Positions 33,413 to 44,989 of a stretch of DNA of 64,000 nucleotides are shown in pieces (within the stretch, counting starts at the first letter, position 1; each line of letters opens with the position of its first letter). The notes under the pieces were generated by a model. That model had not been told where the DNA came from, did no database searches, and worked only from the letters and a program-made list of their open reading frames with translations. The position numbers and the translations under genes are program-made. Source of the DNA: Macrotis lagotis. Lineage: Eukaryota; Chordata; Mammalia; Peramelemorphia; Peramelidae. The DNA is taken from NCBI RefSeq assembly GCF_037893015.1, contig NC_133660.1, positions 285,979,078-286,043,077 of the forward strand, given 5' to 3'.

Positions 33413-33724
33413 TGGAACCTGCCATAAGCTTAAGGATCATGGGCAGAAAAAGGGGTGGGTGATGTGACCACCTGAGGACTGTCTGGTTGCCCACAGCTCA
33501 AGAAAGGAGCCTCGGCCTATGAAGGAGGAAGCTCCTGCAGGAGGGAAGGTGGCTAGCCCACGTGCCAACCCAGGGTTGCTCCAGCTGCAGTGTGCCTAAT
33601 GGGGCTTTCCCCTTGTTGCCCCTGCAAAGGGTGAAAAGCTGCAATCCCAGAGAAAGAGGGCCCCTTATTGTACCTGGGAAGGAAGAGACTTGGCTGTCCT
33701 CCTGATCCTTGCTTTTTGCTGCCT

Positions 33725-33730
33725 AATAAA
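33725..33730 (+). terminator. Poly(A) signal of LRRN4CL
   Basis: AATAAA 312 bases past the stop, followed by a short CA run and a GT-rich stretch. Confidence 0.85.
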
Positions 33731-34629
33731 CACACACTGAAGGGTCCAAGACTCCTGTCCATGGAATTCCTGTGAGCATGGCTGGGGGCCAGTGGGGAGG
33801 AAGAGGGAAGGCAACTCCTAGTAGGTGGGCCAGGGCCCATTCACCAGGTGGATCGACAGCTGAGAAGCAGAAGGGGCTTGCCACCACCCTCTACCTATGC
33901 ACCTTGGGGAGGCTTGCAAAAAAAGGTCAGGAGCAAGAATCCAACGCTCTCTCCAGACAGAATCTCAGACAGGAACCAGTCCTGCTCCTCTGCCCCCTTC
34001 CCTTTCTATCCTGGCTTCCCTGCACACCAAGCTTTAGGGCCCAGGCTGTGTTCAGGCTGGCTGCTTTTCAGGGGCCACCTCTGTCATCTAGAAAATGAGG
34101 GGCCGTGTCAGAGTCAGGAACTTCCCGAGATGCTGTCATCTCTCAGGAGATGTGCATGGGTGGAGTGCTCTTAGCCTCTGACTCAGGTCCCCCGAGGCTC
34201 CAGAGAGCAGATGTTGGGAGGCCTGGGCTGGGACCAAGCCCCAGAGGCCCCAGCACAGGCCCGAGCCTGCACTTGCTCCCCAGCTCCTCCGGCTCTGGGG
34301 CCAGGCAGAAGGCAAGTCAACAAGCTTGTGCTGAGGATCACAACAACAAAAAAAGCAAAACAACCCTTGAGGAACTCGCAGTCCAATGGGGAGATGCCCA
34401 TGCAACCCCCCTTGCACTAACAAGTTAGACTGGGAACACCAATGAGGGAAGGTGCTAAGACTGGAGAAGACTGAGAAAGGCTTGGCCCTGGGGAAAGGGG
34501 CGATGAGGAGGGAGAGTCCTGGGTGTAGGAGGCCTAGTCAAGGGTCTGATGCAAGGAAGGGCTACCCGGCTGTTGCTGTGGGGTGGGGAGGAAGAGTGGA
34601 AAGGGCAAGAAGATTGGGAGGGAAATGGA
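33731..34629. other. LRRN4CL-UBXN1 interval, left part
   Basis: No gene or clear repeat seen. Short open frames occur on both strands without splice or homology support. Confidence 0.5.
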
Positions 34630-35240
34630 GGCTTCTAGATTTCCTTCTGAAGGCAACTGGGAGCCAGTGGAGGCAGGCGGAGTTGTGTGAGCAACCTAGC
34701 CCTTTAAACTTGCCTCAATTTGACATACAAGTGAAGGATGTACTGAAGTAGGTGCATCACTCAGTGACCAATGCAGCCGTCCAGGCTTAAGGGGATGAGA
34801 CTAGGGGGGCATGGGAAGAGGGGGAGCATCTGGGAAAGGTGGCGTGCAAGTGATGGGCTAATGGGAGAGTGATAGCTAAGGTGTCCTTGGAGCCTGGGGC
34901 TGGGGTGGGGGTGGGGTAGGAGAGGATGTTACAGCAATGGAGGAGTTAGGAAGGGGGAAAGGGTTGAGGAAAGGCAATGAGTTCAGTCCTTAACTTAAGT
35001 TGGGCTACAAGGCGTTCATGTTTGAGCTAGCCAACAGGCAGTTGAAGATGGGAGACCAGTTTGGAAGCTAGGTTGGAGAATCATCAGTCCAGAGATGCTC
35101 CTTCAGTCCAGGAGCTGATGAGATCACCAGAGGAAAAGGGGAGTCCAGGGTGCTGGGGCTAGCCTAGAAGAAGGCAGGTTAAGAGGCAGGACCAGGAGAG
35201 AGCAGCGTCAGAGGCAAGGGGGTGAAGGGCAGCATGGAGG
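34630..35240 (-). mobile_element. L2-clade LINE fossil, strongly decayed
   Basis: The plus strand shows the same landmarks as the L2 at 16995-18650, in the same order: GGGAGCCAGTGGAGGCAGG, then GAGAATCATCAGTCCAGAGA, GAGCTGATGAGATCACCAG and CAGGAGAGAGCAGCGTCAGA. No coding stretch remains. Confidence 0.6.
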
Positions 35241-36140
35241 GCTGCGGAGGACAGAGAAGGCTCTGGCCACCTGTAGGCCCAGGTTCCTCCAGAGGGAGGC
35301 TTCCTCCGAATCCAGCCTGGAGAGCTAAGGAGGAAGTGGGAGCATCAGGCCTGGACTCAAGGAGTGTAGCCAGAAAAAGAGAGCTGGGAGGACAGTTTAC
35401 AGGGACAGGGAGACTTTCAGGCGAGGACAGGGGACCCATGGGCATGTTTGTAGGTGCAAGGGAAGCAGTGAGGAGGTAAGGGGGGGATGACAGAAAGGGG
35501 GATGATAGAAGAGGATTTGTGCATGTGAAGGGGTTTGCCTTGGCAAGTAAAAGGGTCAGTTCTCAGATGACATAGTGACAGAAGGCCTCTGGGAGTGGGG
35601 AGTTGAAGGGAGAAGAGGGAGATTTTAGAAATGGCTTTCATTTCATTGAGCTAGCTGAAAGTTTGGGGAAATGGGGAGCTATGGGAGGTTTGAAGGTGTC
35701 TAAAAGGTCTGGAGGAATACTGTGATAAGCAGGACAGGGAGTTAAGTAGGGGATGCAAAAGGATCCTCTTGCCGGTCCAGGGCCTGGCTGAGACTAAAGG
35801 ATGCCATCAGAAGGATTTAGAGACTTGCTCCCATCTTGTTCCCCAGCAGGTGAGTAGGGAGCTCAGGTAGGGCAATGAATGGACAGGGCAAAGGGGCAAA
35901 AGACTGAAAAGGACAGAGTAGAGATGAGCCTGTCCACTGCAGGAAGGGAGACAAAGTATAGCTGATGATGTTGGGCTTTCATTCTGGAAGAAGACCATGA
36001 TATCAGGGAGGTGATGTCATGACAAGCACATGGATGGATTTGAATGGGGGGGGGGGGGCTGTGCTAAGTCCCCAGCCTCACTTTCTCTTCCAGAGCCAAC
36101 TGGATCCAGTGGCCAGACATGGATAAGGATGGCTGGAGAT
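35241..36140. other. LRRN4CL-UBXN1 interval, middle
   Basis: Purine-rich sequence that may continue an old repeat, but I cannot name it. A run of G lies at 36047-36058. No gene seen. Confidence 0.4.
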
Positions 36141-36144
36141 GGCC

Positions 36145-36285
36145 CTGAATGCAGGGCAATCAGAGTGAAGTGACTTGCCCGAGGTCACAGCTAGTGTCAA
36201 GTGACTGAAGTACCATTCTAACTCAGAACTTACTAGCTTCCAGGTTGATGCTCTACCCATTGCACCACCACCTGCCCCACAAAAG
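36145..36285 (-). mobile_element. MIR/SINE remnant, inverted
   Basis: AGTGACTTGCCCGAGGTCAC and CTCTACCCATTGCACCACC are the complement of the SINE B-box side and head. A similar inverted remnant follows at about 36360-36475 (CAGTGACTTGCCCAGGGTTA). Confidence 0.7.
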
Positions 36286-37149
36286 GTTAAGAATCTCTGA
36301 CTTGAATACATTTAAACAAGAGTTGAAATGTAATATTTTCACAGAAGATTTTTTTTTTCCTTTTCCTTTTTGTAGAGGCAATCACACTTCAGTGACTTGC
36401 CCAGGGTTACACAGCTAGTAAGGAGCTAAGGTCCTTGACTCCAGGATGGTGTTTTATCCAGTCTACCACTTAGACAAGGGGTGAAGACCCAGGAAAGAAC
36501 TAGAAAGAAGTGGAATAATGCTCTCTCTCCTCTCCAACCACTGACCACCTTAAATCTTGGCTAAAATTCCACCTAAAGGATGGCCTTCCCCAACCCCTTT
36601 TAATTTAATTCATCTCTTCTGTTCATTATCTATTTTTTTAAAGAAAGATGTTTTTATTTTGAATTTTACAATTTTCTCCCCATTCTTGCTTCCCTCCCTC
36701 CACCCCCCCACAGAATGCAGTCTGTTAGTCTTTACATTGTTCCCATGGTATACATTGATCTGAGTTGAATGTGATGAGAGAGAAATCATATCCTTATGGA
36801 AGAAAAATAAAGTATAAGAGATAGGAGAATTACATAAGAACATTTTTTTCTAAGTTAAAGATAATAGTCCTTGGTCTTTGTTCAAACTCCATGGTTCTTT
36901 CTCTGCATACAGCTGGTATTCTCCATCACAAATAGCCCCAATTTGTCCCTGATTGTTGCCCTGATGGAATGAGTGACTCTGTCAAGGTTGATCATCACTT
37001 CCATGTTGCTGTTAGGGTGTACAGTGTTTTTCTGGTTCTGCTCATTTCACTCAGCATCAGTTCATGCAAATTCTTCCAGGCTTCCCTGAATTCCCATTCC
37101 TCCTGGTTTCTAATAGAACAATAGCGTTCCATAACATACATATACCACA

Positions 37150-37317
37150 GGGGCGGCTAGGTGGTGCAGTGGATAGAGCACTGGCCTTGGAGTCAGGAGG
37201 ACCTGAGTTCAAATCCAGCCTCAGACACTTAATGATGACCTAGCTGTGTGGCCTTGGGAAAGCCACTTAACCCCATTGCCTTGCAAAAAAAAATATGGTA
37301 CATACAAATTTGGGTTA
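37150..37317 (+). mobile_element. SINE (WSINE-like) with 17-base target duplication, inside L1
   Basis: Flanked by exact copies of AACATACATATACCACA at 37133-37149 and 37318-37334. Head GGGGCGGCTAGGTGGTGCAG, tail TTGCCTTGCAAAAAAAAA followed by non-template-like sequence. Confidence 0.95.
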
Positions 37318-38934
37318 AACATACATATACCACAATTTGTTCAGCCATTCCCCAATTGAAGGACATTTACTTGCTTTCCAATTCTTTGCCACCACAAACA
37401 GGGCTGCTAGAAATATTTCTGTACAAGTGATGTTTTTACCCTTTTTCATCATCTCTTCAGGGTATAGACCCAGTAGTGAGTGGTATTGCTGGATCAAAGG
37501 GGATGCACATTTTTGTTGCCCTTTGGGCATAGTTCCAAATTTCTCTTCAGAAAGGTTGGATGAATTTACAGTTCCACCAACAATGTATTAGTGTCCCATA
37601 TTTCCCATATCCCTTCCAACATTGATCATTGTCCTTTCTAGTTATACTGGCCAGTCTGAGAGGTGTGAGGTGGTGCCTCATAGATGCTTAATTTGCACTT
37701 TTCTAATAAGTAATGATTTAGAGCAATTTTTCATGACTATGGATCGCTTTGGTTTTCTTAACTATAAATTGTCTTTGCATATCCTTTGACCATTTGTCAA
37801 TGGGGGAATGGTTTGTTTTTTTTGAAAATTTGCCTTGGTTCTCTGTATATGTTAGAAATGAGTCCTTTGTCAGCAACACTAGTTGTAAAAATTGTTTCCC
37901 AATTTACTACATTTCTTTTGTTCTTGGTTACAGTGGTTTTGTCTGTGCAAAAGCTTTTTAATTTACTGTAATCAAAATTGTCTAGTTTGTTTTTGGTGAT
38001 GTTCTCCATCTCTTCCTTGGTCATAAACTCCTTCCCTTTCCATAGATCTGACAGGTAAACTACTCCTTGGTCTCCTATTTTGCTTATAATATTATTTTTT
38101 ATGTCTAAATCCTGTATCCAGTTGGATCTTATCTTAGTATAGGGTGTGAGGTGTTGGTCTAATCCAAGTTTCTTCCATGCTAACTTTCAATTTTCCCAAC
38201 AGTTTTTATCAAAGAGAGTTTTTATCCCAATAGCTGGACCCTTTGGATTTATCAAACAGCAGATTACTATAATCATTTCCTGCTATTGCACCTAGTTCAT
38301 TCCACTGATCCATGACTGTTTCTTAGCCAATACCAGACAGTTTTGATGACTGATGCTTTATAATATAATTTTAGATCTAGTAAGGCTAAGCCACATTCTT
38401 TTGCACTTTTTTTCATTAAATCCCTGGAAATTCTTAACATTTTATTTTTCCATATTAATTTACTTACAATTTTTGCTAACTCATTAATTTTTTGGAATTT
38501 TGACTGGTAGGGCACTAAACAGGTAGTTTCATTTTGGTAGAATTGTCATTTTTATTGTATTAACTCGTCCTATCCATGAATAGTAGATGTTTGCCCAGTT
38601 ATTTAAATCTGATTTTATTTGTGTGAGAAGTATTTTGTAATTGCTTTCAAAAAATTTTTGAGTCTACCTTGGCAGGTAGGCTCCCAGGTATTTTATATTG
38701 TCTGAGGTTACTCTGAATGGGATTTCTCTTTCTAGCTCTTCATTTATAGAAATGTTGAGGATTTATGAAGGTTTATTTTATATCCTGCTACTTTGCTAAA
38801 GTTGCTAATTATTTTTTTTTGGGGGGGGGCTTCTCTTAAACCATCATGTCATCTGCAAAGAGTGAGAGTTTTATCTCTTCCTTCCCAATTCTAATTCCTT
38901 CAATTTCTTTTTCTTCTCTTATTGCAGAAGCTAA

Positions 38935-39070
38935 CTTTTTTATTTTTTGCTAGGCAATGGGGTTAAGTGGCTAGCCCAAGACCACACAGCTAGGTCATTA
39001 TTAAGTGTCTGAGGTTGAATTTGAACTTAGGTACTCCTGACTCTATCCACTGTGCCACCTAGCCACCTGA
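38935..39070 (-). mobile_element. SINE (WSINE-like), inverted, inside L1
   Basis: TTTTTGCTAGGCAATGGGGT to CTGTGCCACCTAGCCACC; flanking GAAGCTAAC / GAAGTTAAC suggests a target duplication. Confidence 0.9.
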
Positions 39071-39624
39071 AGTTAACATTTCTAATACGATATTGAATAG
39101 TAGTGTTGATAATGGGCACCCTTGTTTCACCTCTGAACTTATTGGGAATGCCTCTAGCCTCTCCCCATTGCATATAATGCTTGTGGGTGGTTTCAGATAG
39201 ATACTGCTTATTATTCTAAGGAGCAGTCCATTTATTCCTATACTCTCTAGTGTTTTTAGTAGGAATGGGTGCTGTATTTTATCAAAAGCTTTTTCAGCAT
39301 CTATTGATATGATCATGGTTTTTGATAGGTTTGTTTTGATATAATTATACTAACAGTTTTCCTAATATTGAACCCACCCTGCATGTCTGATCCTAGTGTA
39401 TTATCCTGGTGATAACTTGTTGTAATCGTCTTGCTAAGATTTCATTAAGATTTTTGCATCTATATTCATCGGGGAGAGAGGTCTACAATTTTCTTTCTCT
39501 GTTTTATCTCTTCCTGGTTGTGGTATCAGCACCATCTTGGCATCACAGAGTTAGGCAGAGTTCCCTTGTTCGTTATCTGTGATGTAGCTTACTTTGTGCA
39601 GTTCTGTTTGCATGCTGTCTCTGC

Positions 39625-39725
39625 CATGAGAGCCTGAACTCCTTGGGGGCAGGAACTGGTCTTTTGTCTCTTTCTGGATCCCCAGCACTCAGCCCAATGC
39701 ATTGGGTGCTTAGTTGTTGTTTGGA
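39625..39725 (+). repeat. L2-type LINE 3' end
   Basis: GAGCCTGAACTCCTTGGGGG, CAGGAACTGGTCTTTTGTCT and CCCCAGCACTCAGCCCAATG follow the L2 3' consensus as I know it. Confidence 0.6.
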
Positions 39726-39859
39726 GGTGATGCCATGACAGGCCCCTGGGTGAGTGAGGGGGCCGTGCTCAGCCACCAGTCTGTTTCTCCTGCAGAGCCT
39801 TTGGGGCCTAGTGATGGGAACAGCACGCCTGGAGAACACCGCGGATGGGGAGGGGGCGG

Positions 39860-39965
39860 TCAGGTGAAGTGACTCGCCCAAGGTCACGCAGCTAGGAAGA
39901 GGCAAGTGTCTGGGGCCAAATTCGAACTCGGGGCCGTGGGAGTCCAGGGCCGGCAGTCTGCCCAG
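39860..39965 (-). mobile_element. SINE/MIR remnant, inverted
   Basis: GTGAAGTGACTCGCCCAAGG, TCACGCAGCTAGGAAGAGGC and AAATTCGAACTCGGGGCC. It lies just upstream of the UBXN1 CpG island. Confidence 0.7.
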
Positions 39966-40009
39966 TAACCTCCAGCTGGTGGCCCGGAAGTCCAGGCCTA
40001 GGGGAAGGG

Positions 40010-40600
40010 GAGGGCGGCCTTTCCGCCCCGGGAGCCTCGCTCCGGGCCCAGGAGTCGCCTAGGAAACCAGGGGCCTCTCCGCCCCTTCCCACCACGTGAC
40101 CGTGCGCCTCGGAAAAGCGAAGCGGCCCCGGCCGCCTTGTCCCTCCGCAGCTCCCGTAGCGGCCCGCCCCCGCCCCGCGGCCCACGTGACACAAACACCG
40201 GCACTTCCGATTCCCTCGGCTTCCTGCACCTCCCGCTCAGCCCTCCACCGTCCTCGGCCCCCTCCCCCGCCGCCCCCCACCGGCGCCCGACGCGTCCAGA
40301 GCCGCCGAGTCCGGGTGAGGACCGGGGAGGGGGCCGGGGCCCGGGGCGCGGCCGGCGAGCTCAGGGGGAGGGGAGGGGGCCCGGGCCGGGCAAGGGGCGG
40401 GAGCCGGCCCCGCCCCCTCACGGGCCCGGAGGCGCGCGGCCCGGCCCCGCCTCCCACTGCCCCGCCTGCGCGCGCGGCCCCGAGCGGGGCGCGGGAAGGA
40501 GGCGGGGCCCGGCGCGCGCGCGCGGCTTCCTCCGCTCCGCCCCCTTCCGGGGAAGGCGGGGCGGGGCCGCCCTCCTGACCCCTCCCCTCCCCCCAGGTCC
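40010..40600 (+). promoter_or_regulatory. UBXN1 CpG-island promoter with two CCACGTGAC boxes and 5'UTR intron
   Basis: A GC-rich block with identical CCACGTGAC E-boxes at 40092-40100 and 40182-40190. The presumed untranslated exon 1 ends at 40314 (CCGG|GTGAGG) and exon 2 starts at 40597 after CCCCCCAG, twenty bases ahead of the UBXN1 start codon. CACGTG boxes flanked as GTCACGTGG are bound by USF and by MiT/TFE factors. Confidence 0.7.
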
Positions 40601-40616
40601 CGGCGGAGGCGGCGCC

Positions 40617-41510
40617 ATGGCGGAGCGGACGGCTCTGGAGAGTCTCATCGAGATGGGCTTCCCGCGGGGGCGCGCGTAAGGGAACCCGGCCCCGCCCCCG
40701 GGGCCGCGCGGCCCGCCCCTCCCCGGGTGGGGGGCCCCGCACCCCGCCCACTAGCCCACCCCCCATGGGCGCGCAGCCCCTCCCCCGCCTTACCTTGGTT
40801 TTTGTCCCCAGGGAGAAGGCCCTGGCCCTCACCGGGAACCAGGGCATCGAGGCCGCGATGGACTGGTGAGAGGAGAGGGAGGCCGAGGCGGGGTGCCGGG
40901 CGCAGGGGGCGCGGGCGGGGGCTGCCGAGCAGACCCAGGCGCATGGTAGGTGGAGCGGCCTCGCTCAGCGCGCCGCACGCCGCGCCTCACTGGGTTGCCC
41001 ACTCATCTAGGTTGATGGAACACGAAGATGACCCGGATGTGGATGAGCCCCCAGCTTCCCCCCTGGGACACTCCTTGGGGCATGAACCCCCGTCCTATGG
41101 GGGAGGCAGCCCTGAAGGTCAGAGCCAGAGGAATAGGTGGAGGAGTGGCACCTTCTGATCAGGGAAGGGATGGGGCCCGGGGAAGATGGGCCGGGGCCAC
41201 CATGATCGGGGTCGCTTCTTCGCAGGGCCCGGGTCGGCAAGGGTGGAAGAGAAGCCGCCTCTGAGCGAAGAGGAGAAGCGAGAACAGACCAAGAGGTACA
41301 GGACGTGGTCGGTCTTGCCATTCTTCCCGACAGAGAGCCAGCTTTTCTCCCTGGGGTTCCGGCTGTGGACGGCTGTGTTCCCCGTTTTGCCTTATGACTC
41401 TAACCTCACATTCTGTTGTTGCTTGTCCTCTACGATCCACTACTGGGTGGTTAGCTCCATGAAGGTGGGAGCCGCGTCTCAGCCAAAGGGCTTCTGATCT
41501 CTTCTAGTAA

Positions 41511-41544
<34 letters not shown>

Positions 41545-43520
41545 ACACAGCTGTGCAGAGGGGTCCTTTAACAAGCATTTGAATAACTGAACATCTGCTT
41601 TTCTTGATGTCCTAAATTATATCAGATCCTTTCAAAGCCTTCCTGTTCAGATTTCAGTTACCATCAGTGTCTCTTTTGTTGTTGAAGACTTGCCTGTCTC
41701 TAATCCAGGATGTTGGAGCTGGTGGCCCAGAAACAGAAGGAACGAGGAGAAAGAGAGCAGCGAGAGGCAGTGGAGCGCGAGAGGCAGCGTAGACGGCAGG
41801 GTCAGGAGCTGTCCGCCGCAAGGCAGCGGCTCCAAGAGGATGAGATGCGCAGGGCTGCTGAGGAGCGGAGGAGGGAGAAGGCTGAAGAGAATGCAGCCAG
41901 GTCAGTGGCCCTGGGGATGGTTGAGGGTAGGAGGAAAGGCTGGCAAGGGGGTCTGTCACTCACTGTTGTGATTCTCCACCTTCCTCCCCTTCTGTATTCC
42001 ATAACAGGCAGCGAGTCAGGGAGAAGATTGAGAGGGATAAAGTAGAAAGAGCCAAAAAGGTGGGTTACTCAGAAGAAACATCAATCAAGGGATCATAATC
42101 AAAAAACATCAGGGTAGTGTCAGTTATGTGAAACTGCATTTTGTAGAGGACTTTAATGATGTATGGGGAACATGAAAATGGGTTTGAGAAAGGGCATAAG
42201 GGTGGACTCTTAGCTGTTTTTCCTTGACCCCTAGTTTGGTGGAACCGCATCACAGGTGACATCTCCTGTCAGTGAGCCGGGTCCTGTTCCTTCTTCTCCC
42301 AGTCAGGAGCCTCCTACCAAGCGAGAGTATGATCAGTGTCGCATACAGGTGTGTATCTGGGAGGGGGGTATAGACAATCTCCTTCAAGCCAAGAACTCCT
42401 GCAGCCCAGCAGCTTCTTCCCACTGTTCCACATTCTGAGATGTTCCCTCATCTGTCTTCCCTTCCAAAGGGCTCATTGACTGGTGAATTGACCAATTACT
42501 CTCATCCTTTTTGAACATGGAACCCTTGTAATATAACTTCCGCTTAAGGTCTTGTTGTATATGGACTCTGTTGCTTCTTTTTAAGTTTAACATCCCAGCT
42601 CCCTGGCTTCAGCCTCGTACATTTTTTTAAATTTTATTTAAGGCACTAGGGTTGAGTGACTTGGCCAAGGACACACAGCTAAGCACTTACTTGAACTCAG
42701 GTCCTTCTGACTCTGGGGCTGGTGCTCTAGCCATTGCACCACCTAGCTGCACTCCATACATCTCTTGCTGTGTAAACTAGTTAACAGGGAATGGGCCTTT
42801 TTAATGTACTTTGTTCAACATTCAGCACAGCCACGATCATGAGCACCACCTCCTTTTCTTGTAACTACTTTAGGCAACTAGAGCTAGCCAGGTACCGGAG
42901 TGCACTGAGCCTGGAATCAGGAGCACCTGAGTTCAAATTCAGCTTCAGGAATTTGTGATCGTGGGCATTTCACTGAACCTCTACCTCAGTTTCCTCATCT
43001 GGAAAATGGGAGTCATAAAAGTCACCCCTTCCTAGGATCAAATAAGATCACTGAAAACACCTAGTGGAGTTTGGCTGTTAGCACTCAACAATGTTTTCTG
43101 AGGGCCTTTACTCTGTTCTCTCTGTCCTCTCCAGGTTCGACTCCCAGATGGGACATCTCTGACACAGACCTTCAAGGCCAGAGAACAGCTGGCCGCAGTG
43201 AGACTCTATGTGGAGCTCCACCGAGGGGAGGAGTTAGGAGCCGGACAAGACCCCGTCCAATTGCTCAGTGGCTTTCCCCGGCGGGCCTTTTCTGAAGCTG
43301 ACATGGAGAGACCACTGCAGGAGCTGGGTATGGTGCTAATGAAGTGGTGGGATAGAGAAGATGGCTGAGTGGGGCCAAGACTTAGTGTTAGGCACTGGGA
43401 ACTGTGAAGTCTGAAGAGCAGACAGGGAGGGTCTCACTTGTCTGAATCTCCTCTCTTCTCCCACCTACAGGACTTGTGCCTTCTGCTGTCCTCATTGTTG
43501 CCAAGAAGTGTGCCAGCTGA
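40617..43520 (+). CDS. UBXN1: UBXN1 (SAKS1), UBA/UBX domain protein 1
   Basis: Nine coding exons: 40617-40675, 40812-40865, 41011-41117, 41226-41295, 41709-41900, 42008-42059, 42235-42348, 43135-43327, 43471-43520. The sum is 891 bases, 296 residues; human 297. The N-terminal UBA domain (residues 1-42, [29 protein letters not shown]) binds ubiquitin. A long charged coiled coil at about 85-165 ([20 protein letters not shown]) follows. The C-terminal UBX domain at about 210-290 binds p97/VCP and holds the FPRRAF loop, the variant of the FPR p97 contact. It acts as a p97 and proteasome adaptor and a brake on BRCA1-BARD1 and antiviral signalling. The start ATG has a good context (GCCATGG). The last residues are AKKCAS, against AKKCPS in human. 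Confidence 0.97.
41514..41545. repeat. (CA)n microsatellite
   Basis: About 14 CA units in UBXN1 intron 4. Confidence 0.95.
42620..42757 (-). mobile_element. SINE, inverted
   Basis: TTTAAGGCACTAGGGTTGAG to CATTGCACCACCTAGCTGC; in the UBXN1 intron before the UBX exon. A MIR-like SINE in plus orientation follows at about 42890-43055 (GGAATCAGGAGCACCTGAGT, TTTCCTCATCTGGAAAATGG). Confidence 0.85.
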
Positions 43521-43593
43521 AGGGAGCCAGCTTCCACACCTTTTCCCCTCAAAACCCCCCTCATCTCTGACAGAGCACTGACATCCCCTCCCT

Positions 43594-43599
43594 AATAAA
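43594..43599 (+). terminator. Poly(A) signal of UBXN1
   Basis: AATAAA 73 bases past the stop; a short 3'UTR. Confidence 0.85.
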
Positions 43600-44166
43600 C
43601 ACAACTTGAGTCATGTATGTCAGACTCTTTCCTGAAGGGCTGGGGGGGGGGTGTGTAGAGGAGCCAGAGAAAGCAAGGGAGAAGAGGGAAGGCCAGGCTC
43701 CCCCAGAGCATTTGTAGCGGTGTGTCTCATCCTCCCCTCGTTGCCAGTTCACTCGGCTGTTGAAAAGGGCTAGATGCCGGCGAGTTCTTCAGCTTGGGCT
43801 TGGTCCTGTGCTCAAGGAAGAACAACTTCAGAGGGACCTTCGTGACCAGCCCCCAGCATTAGAGGACCTTACTCTACAAACCAGCCACCAAATGGGGGTG
43901 CCCAGCCTTTGCCGGAGGGCCCAAGGAGACCACTGAGGCATCTTCCCCAAATACCTGTGCCCTCATCTCCCGGTCCAGTATGTCTTGTGCCTACAGGTGT
44001 GAAGTGACCCGATCCCGATGAGAGCCGGCATCTCACGGAGCCACCAAGTCAGCCCCCAAACCCTGGCCATGGGCCTCCAGCCTGCCACAGCCTTCTGGCC
44101 TCGGCCGGCAGCTGATGCCCGGGGGTGGGGATAAGGAACTGCGACTCGCCAAGATGTCATGTTCAT
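43600..44166. other. UBXN1-UQCC3 interval (convergent genes)
   Basis: About 570 bases with a short G run at 43643-43651. I see no gene or repeat. Confidence 0.55.
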
Positions 44167-44172
44167 TTTATT
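44167..44172 (-). terminator. Poly(A) signal of UQCC3
   Basis: TTTATT on the plus strand, 128 bases past the UQCC3 stop. Confidence 0.75.
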
Positions 44173-44299
44173 TCACTTCTGCGGGGCCGTGACTTGCCCC
44201 AGCCCACCCGGCGAGGGCACCGATGGGCGAGGCTGCCTGCCGGCCCGCGTGCCCTACGGGGCCACCCCCAGCTTCGTCCCATCCTCGCGGAAGGGGGTG

Positions 44300-44651
44300 T
44301 CAGCCGGGCCGCGCGCCCGCCCGGCGGGGCCACTCCTTCCTCCAGGCCACGTTCTCCGGGGTCTCGGCGGCCTCCCGCAGCGTCTCCATCCACAGCCGCT
44401 TGGTCCTGGCCGCCTCCTCCCGGCGCCGCGGGTCCCCGGCCGGCGTGTCCTGGGCGGGGCCGAGAAGGGGCGGGTCAGGGCCGTGGGGCCCCCCGCCCCC
44501 GGGAGCTGCCCCCCAACCCCCGGACCCCCACCTTGAGCAGGTCGCGCGCGCGCTGCTCCCCCGGCGTCACCAGCACGAAGAGGAAGAAGCCCAGGCCCGC
44601 GCCCGAGCCCAGCACCGCCGCGGCCTGCAGCGCCTTGTGCAGCGGCACCAT
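44300..44651 (-). CDS. UQCC3: UQCC3, complex III assembly factor 3
   Basis: Two coding exons: 44532-44651 and 44300-44449, joined in phase to 89 residues (human 93). The first encodes MVPLHKALQAAAVLGSGAGL and a hydrophobic stretch GFFLFVLVTPGEQ, the single inner-membrane helix. The second gives a charged helix (DPRRREEAARTKRLWMETLR) and the conserved ENVAWRKEW, as in human. The protein sits in the inner mitochondrial membrane facing the intermembrane space and helps cytochrome b enter respiratory complex III. It is a single-pass microprotein with a Gly-rich N-terminal helix. The start was chosen by match to the human N-terminus and by the lack of upstream frame. Confidence 0.95.
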
Positions 44652-44960
44652 GGCCCCGGCGGCGCCGCGGCCCGGAAGTGGGGGCGGGGCGAGAGGACCT
44701 CCTCCGGCTCGCAGAGCAGGACGGGACCGGAAGAGCGCTCGCTGCTATGGCAACCGGGGCCGGAGCCGCGCCCCACCGAGGCTCACGGGGAGAGGGGGAA
44801 GGCGTCTGCCGCGCGCTGGCTCCGCCCCTCCGGCCTGCGCATGCGTAGACCCTGCCGCAGCTGGGCCGGCGCCCCGCGCCCTCCCCCCATTCAGCCGCCC
44901 TCTTGGCTCCTTGGCCCGCTCCCGAGTGCTCTCGGCTCTGTCCCGCCTCCTCTCCCAACC
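44652..44960. promoter_or_regulatory. UQCC3 promoter with NRF1 and ETS/GABP sites (possibly shared with LBHD1)
   Basis: The CpG-rich upstream region has two CCGGAAG boxes at 44672-44678 and 44727-44733, and TGCGCATGCG at 44836-44845, a near-perfect NRF1 palindrome. NRF1 plus GABP is the classic pair in promoters of nuclear genes for mitochondrial proteins. LBHD1 starts on the opposite strand further right, so this may also serve that gene. Confidence 0.75.
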
Positions 44961-44989
44961 TGCTGCCACCTCTGCCAGAGGAAAGCAAG

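Larger units (their letters stand above)
36630..39570 (-). mobile_element. L1 LINE, 5' truncated, 3' end at left
   Basis: The left end is the complement of the L1 3'UTR. Moving right, minus-strand pieces of ORF2 follow: GKNITCTEIFLAALF near 37420, KLKSFCTDKTTVTKNKRNVV near 37930, KLIWKNKMLRISRDLMKKSA near 38430, and the reverse transcriptase stretch with [17 protein letters not shown] at 39059-39316. The copy begins inside the RT domain, so it is 5' truncated, and several stops and shifts break the frame. SINEs are inserted at 37150 and 38935. Confidence 0.9.
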
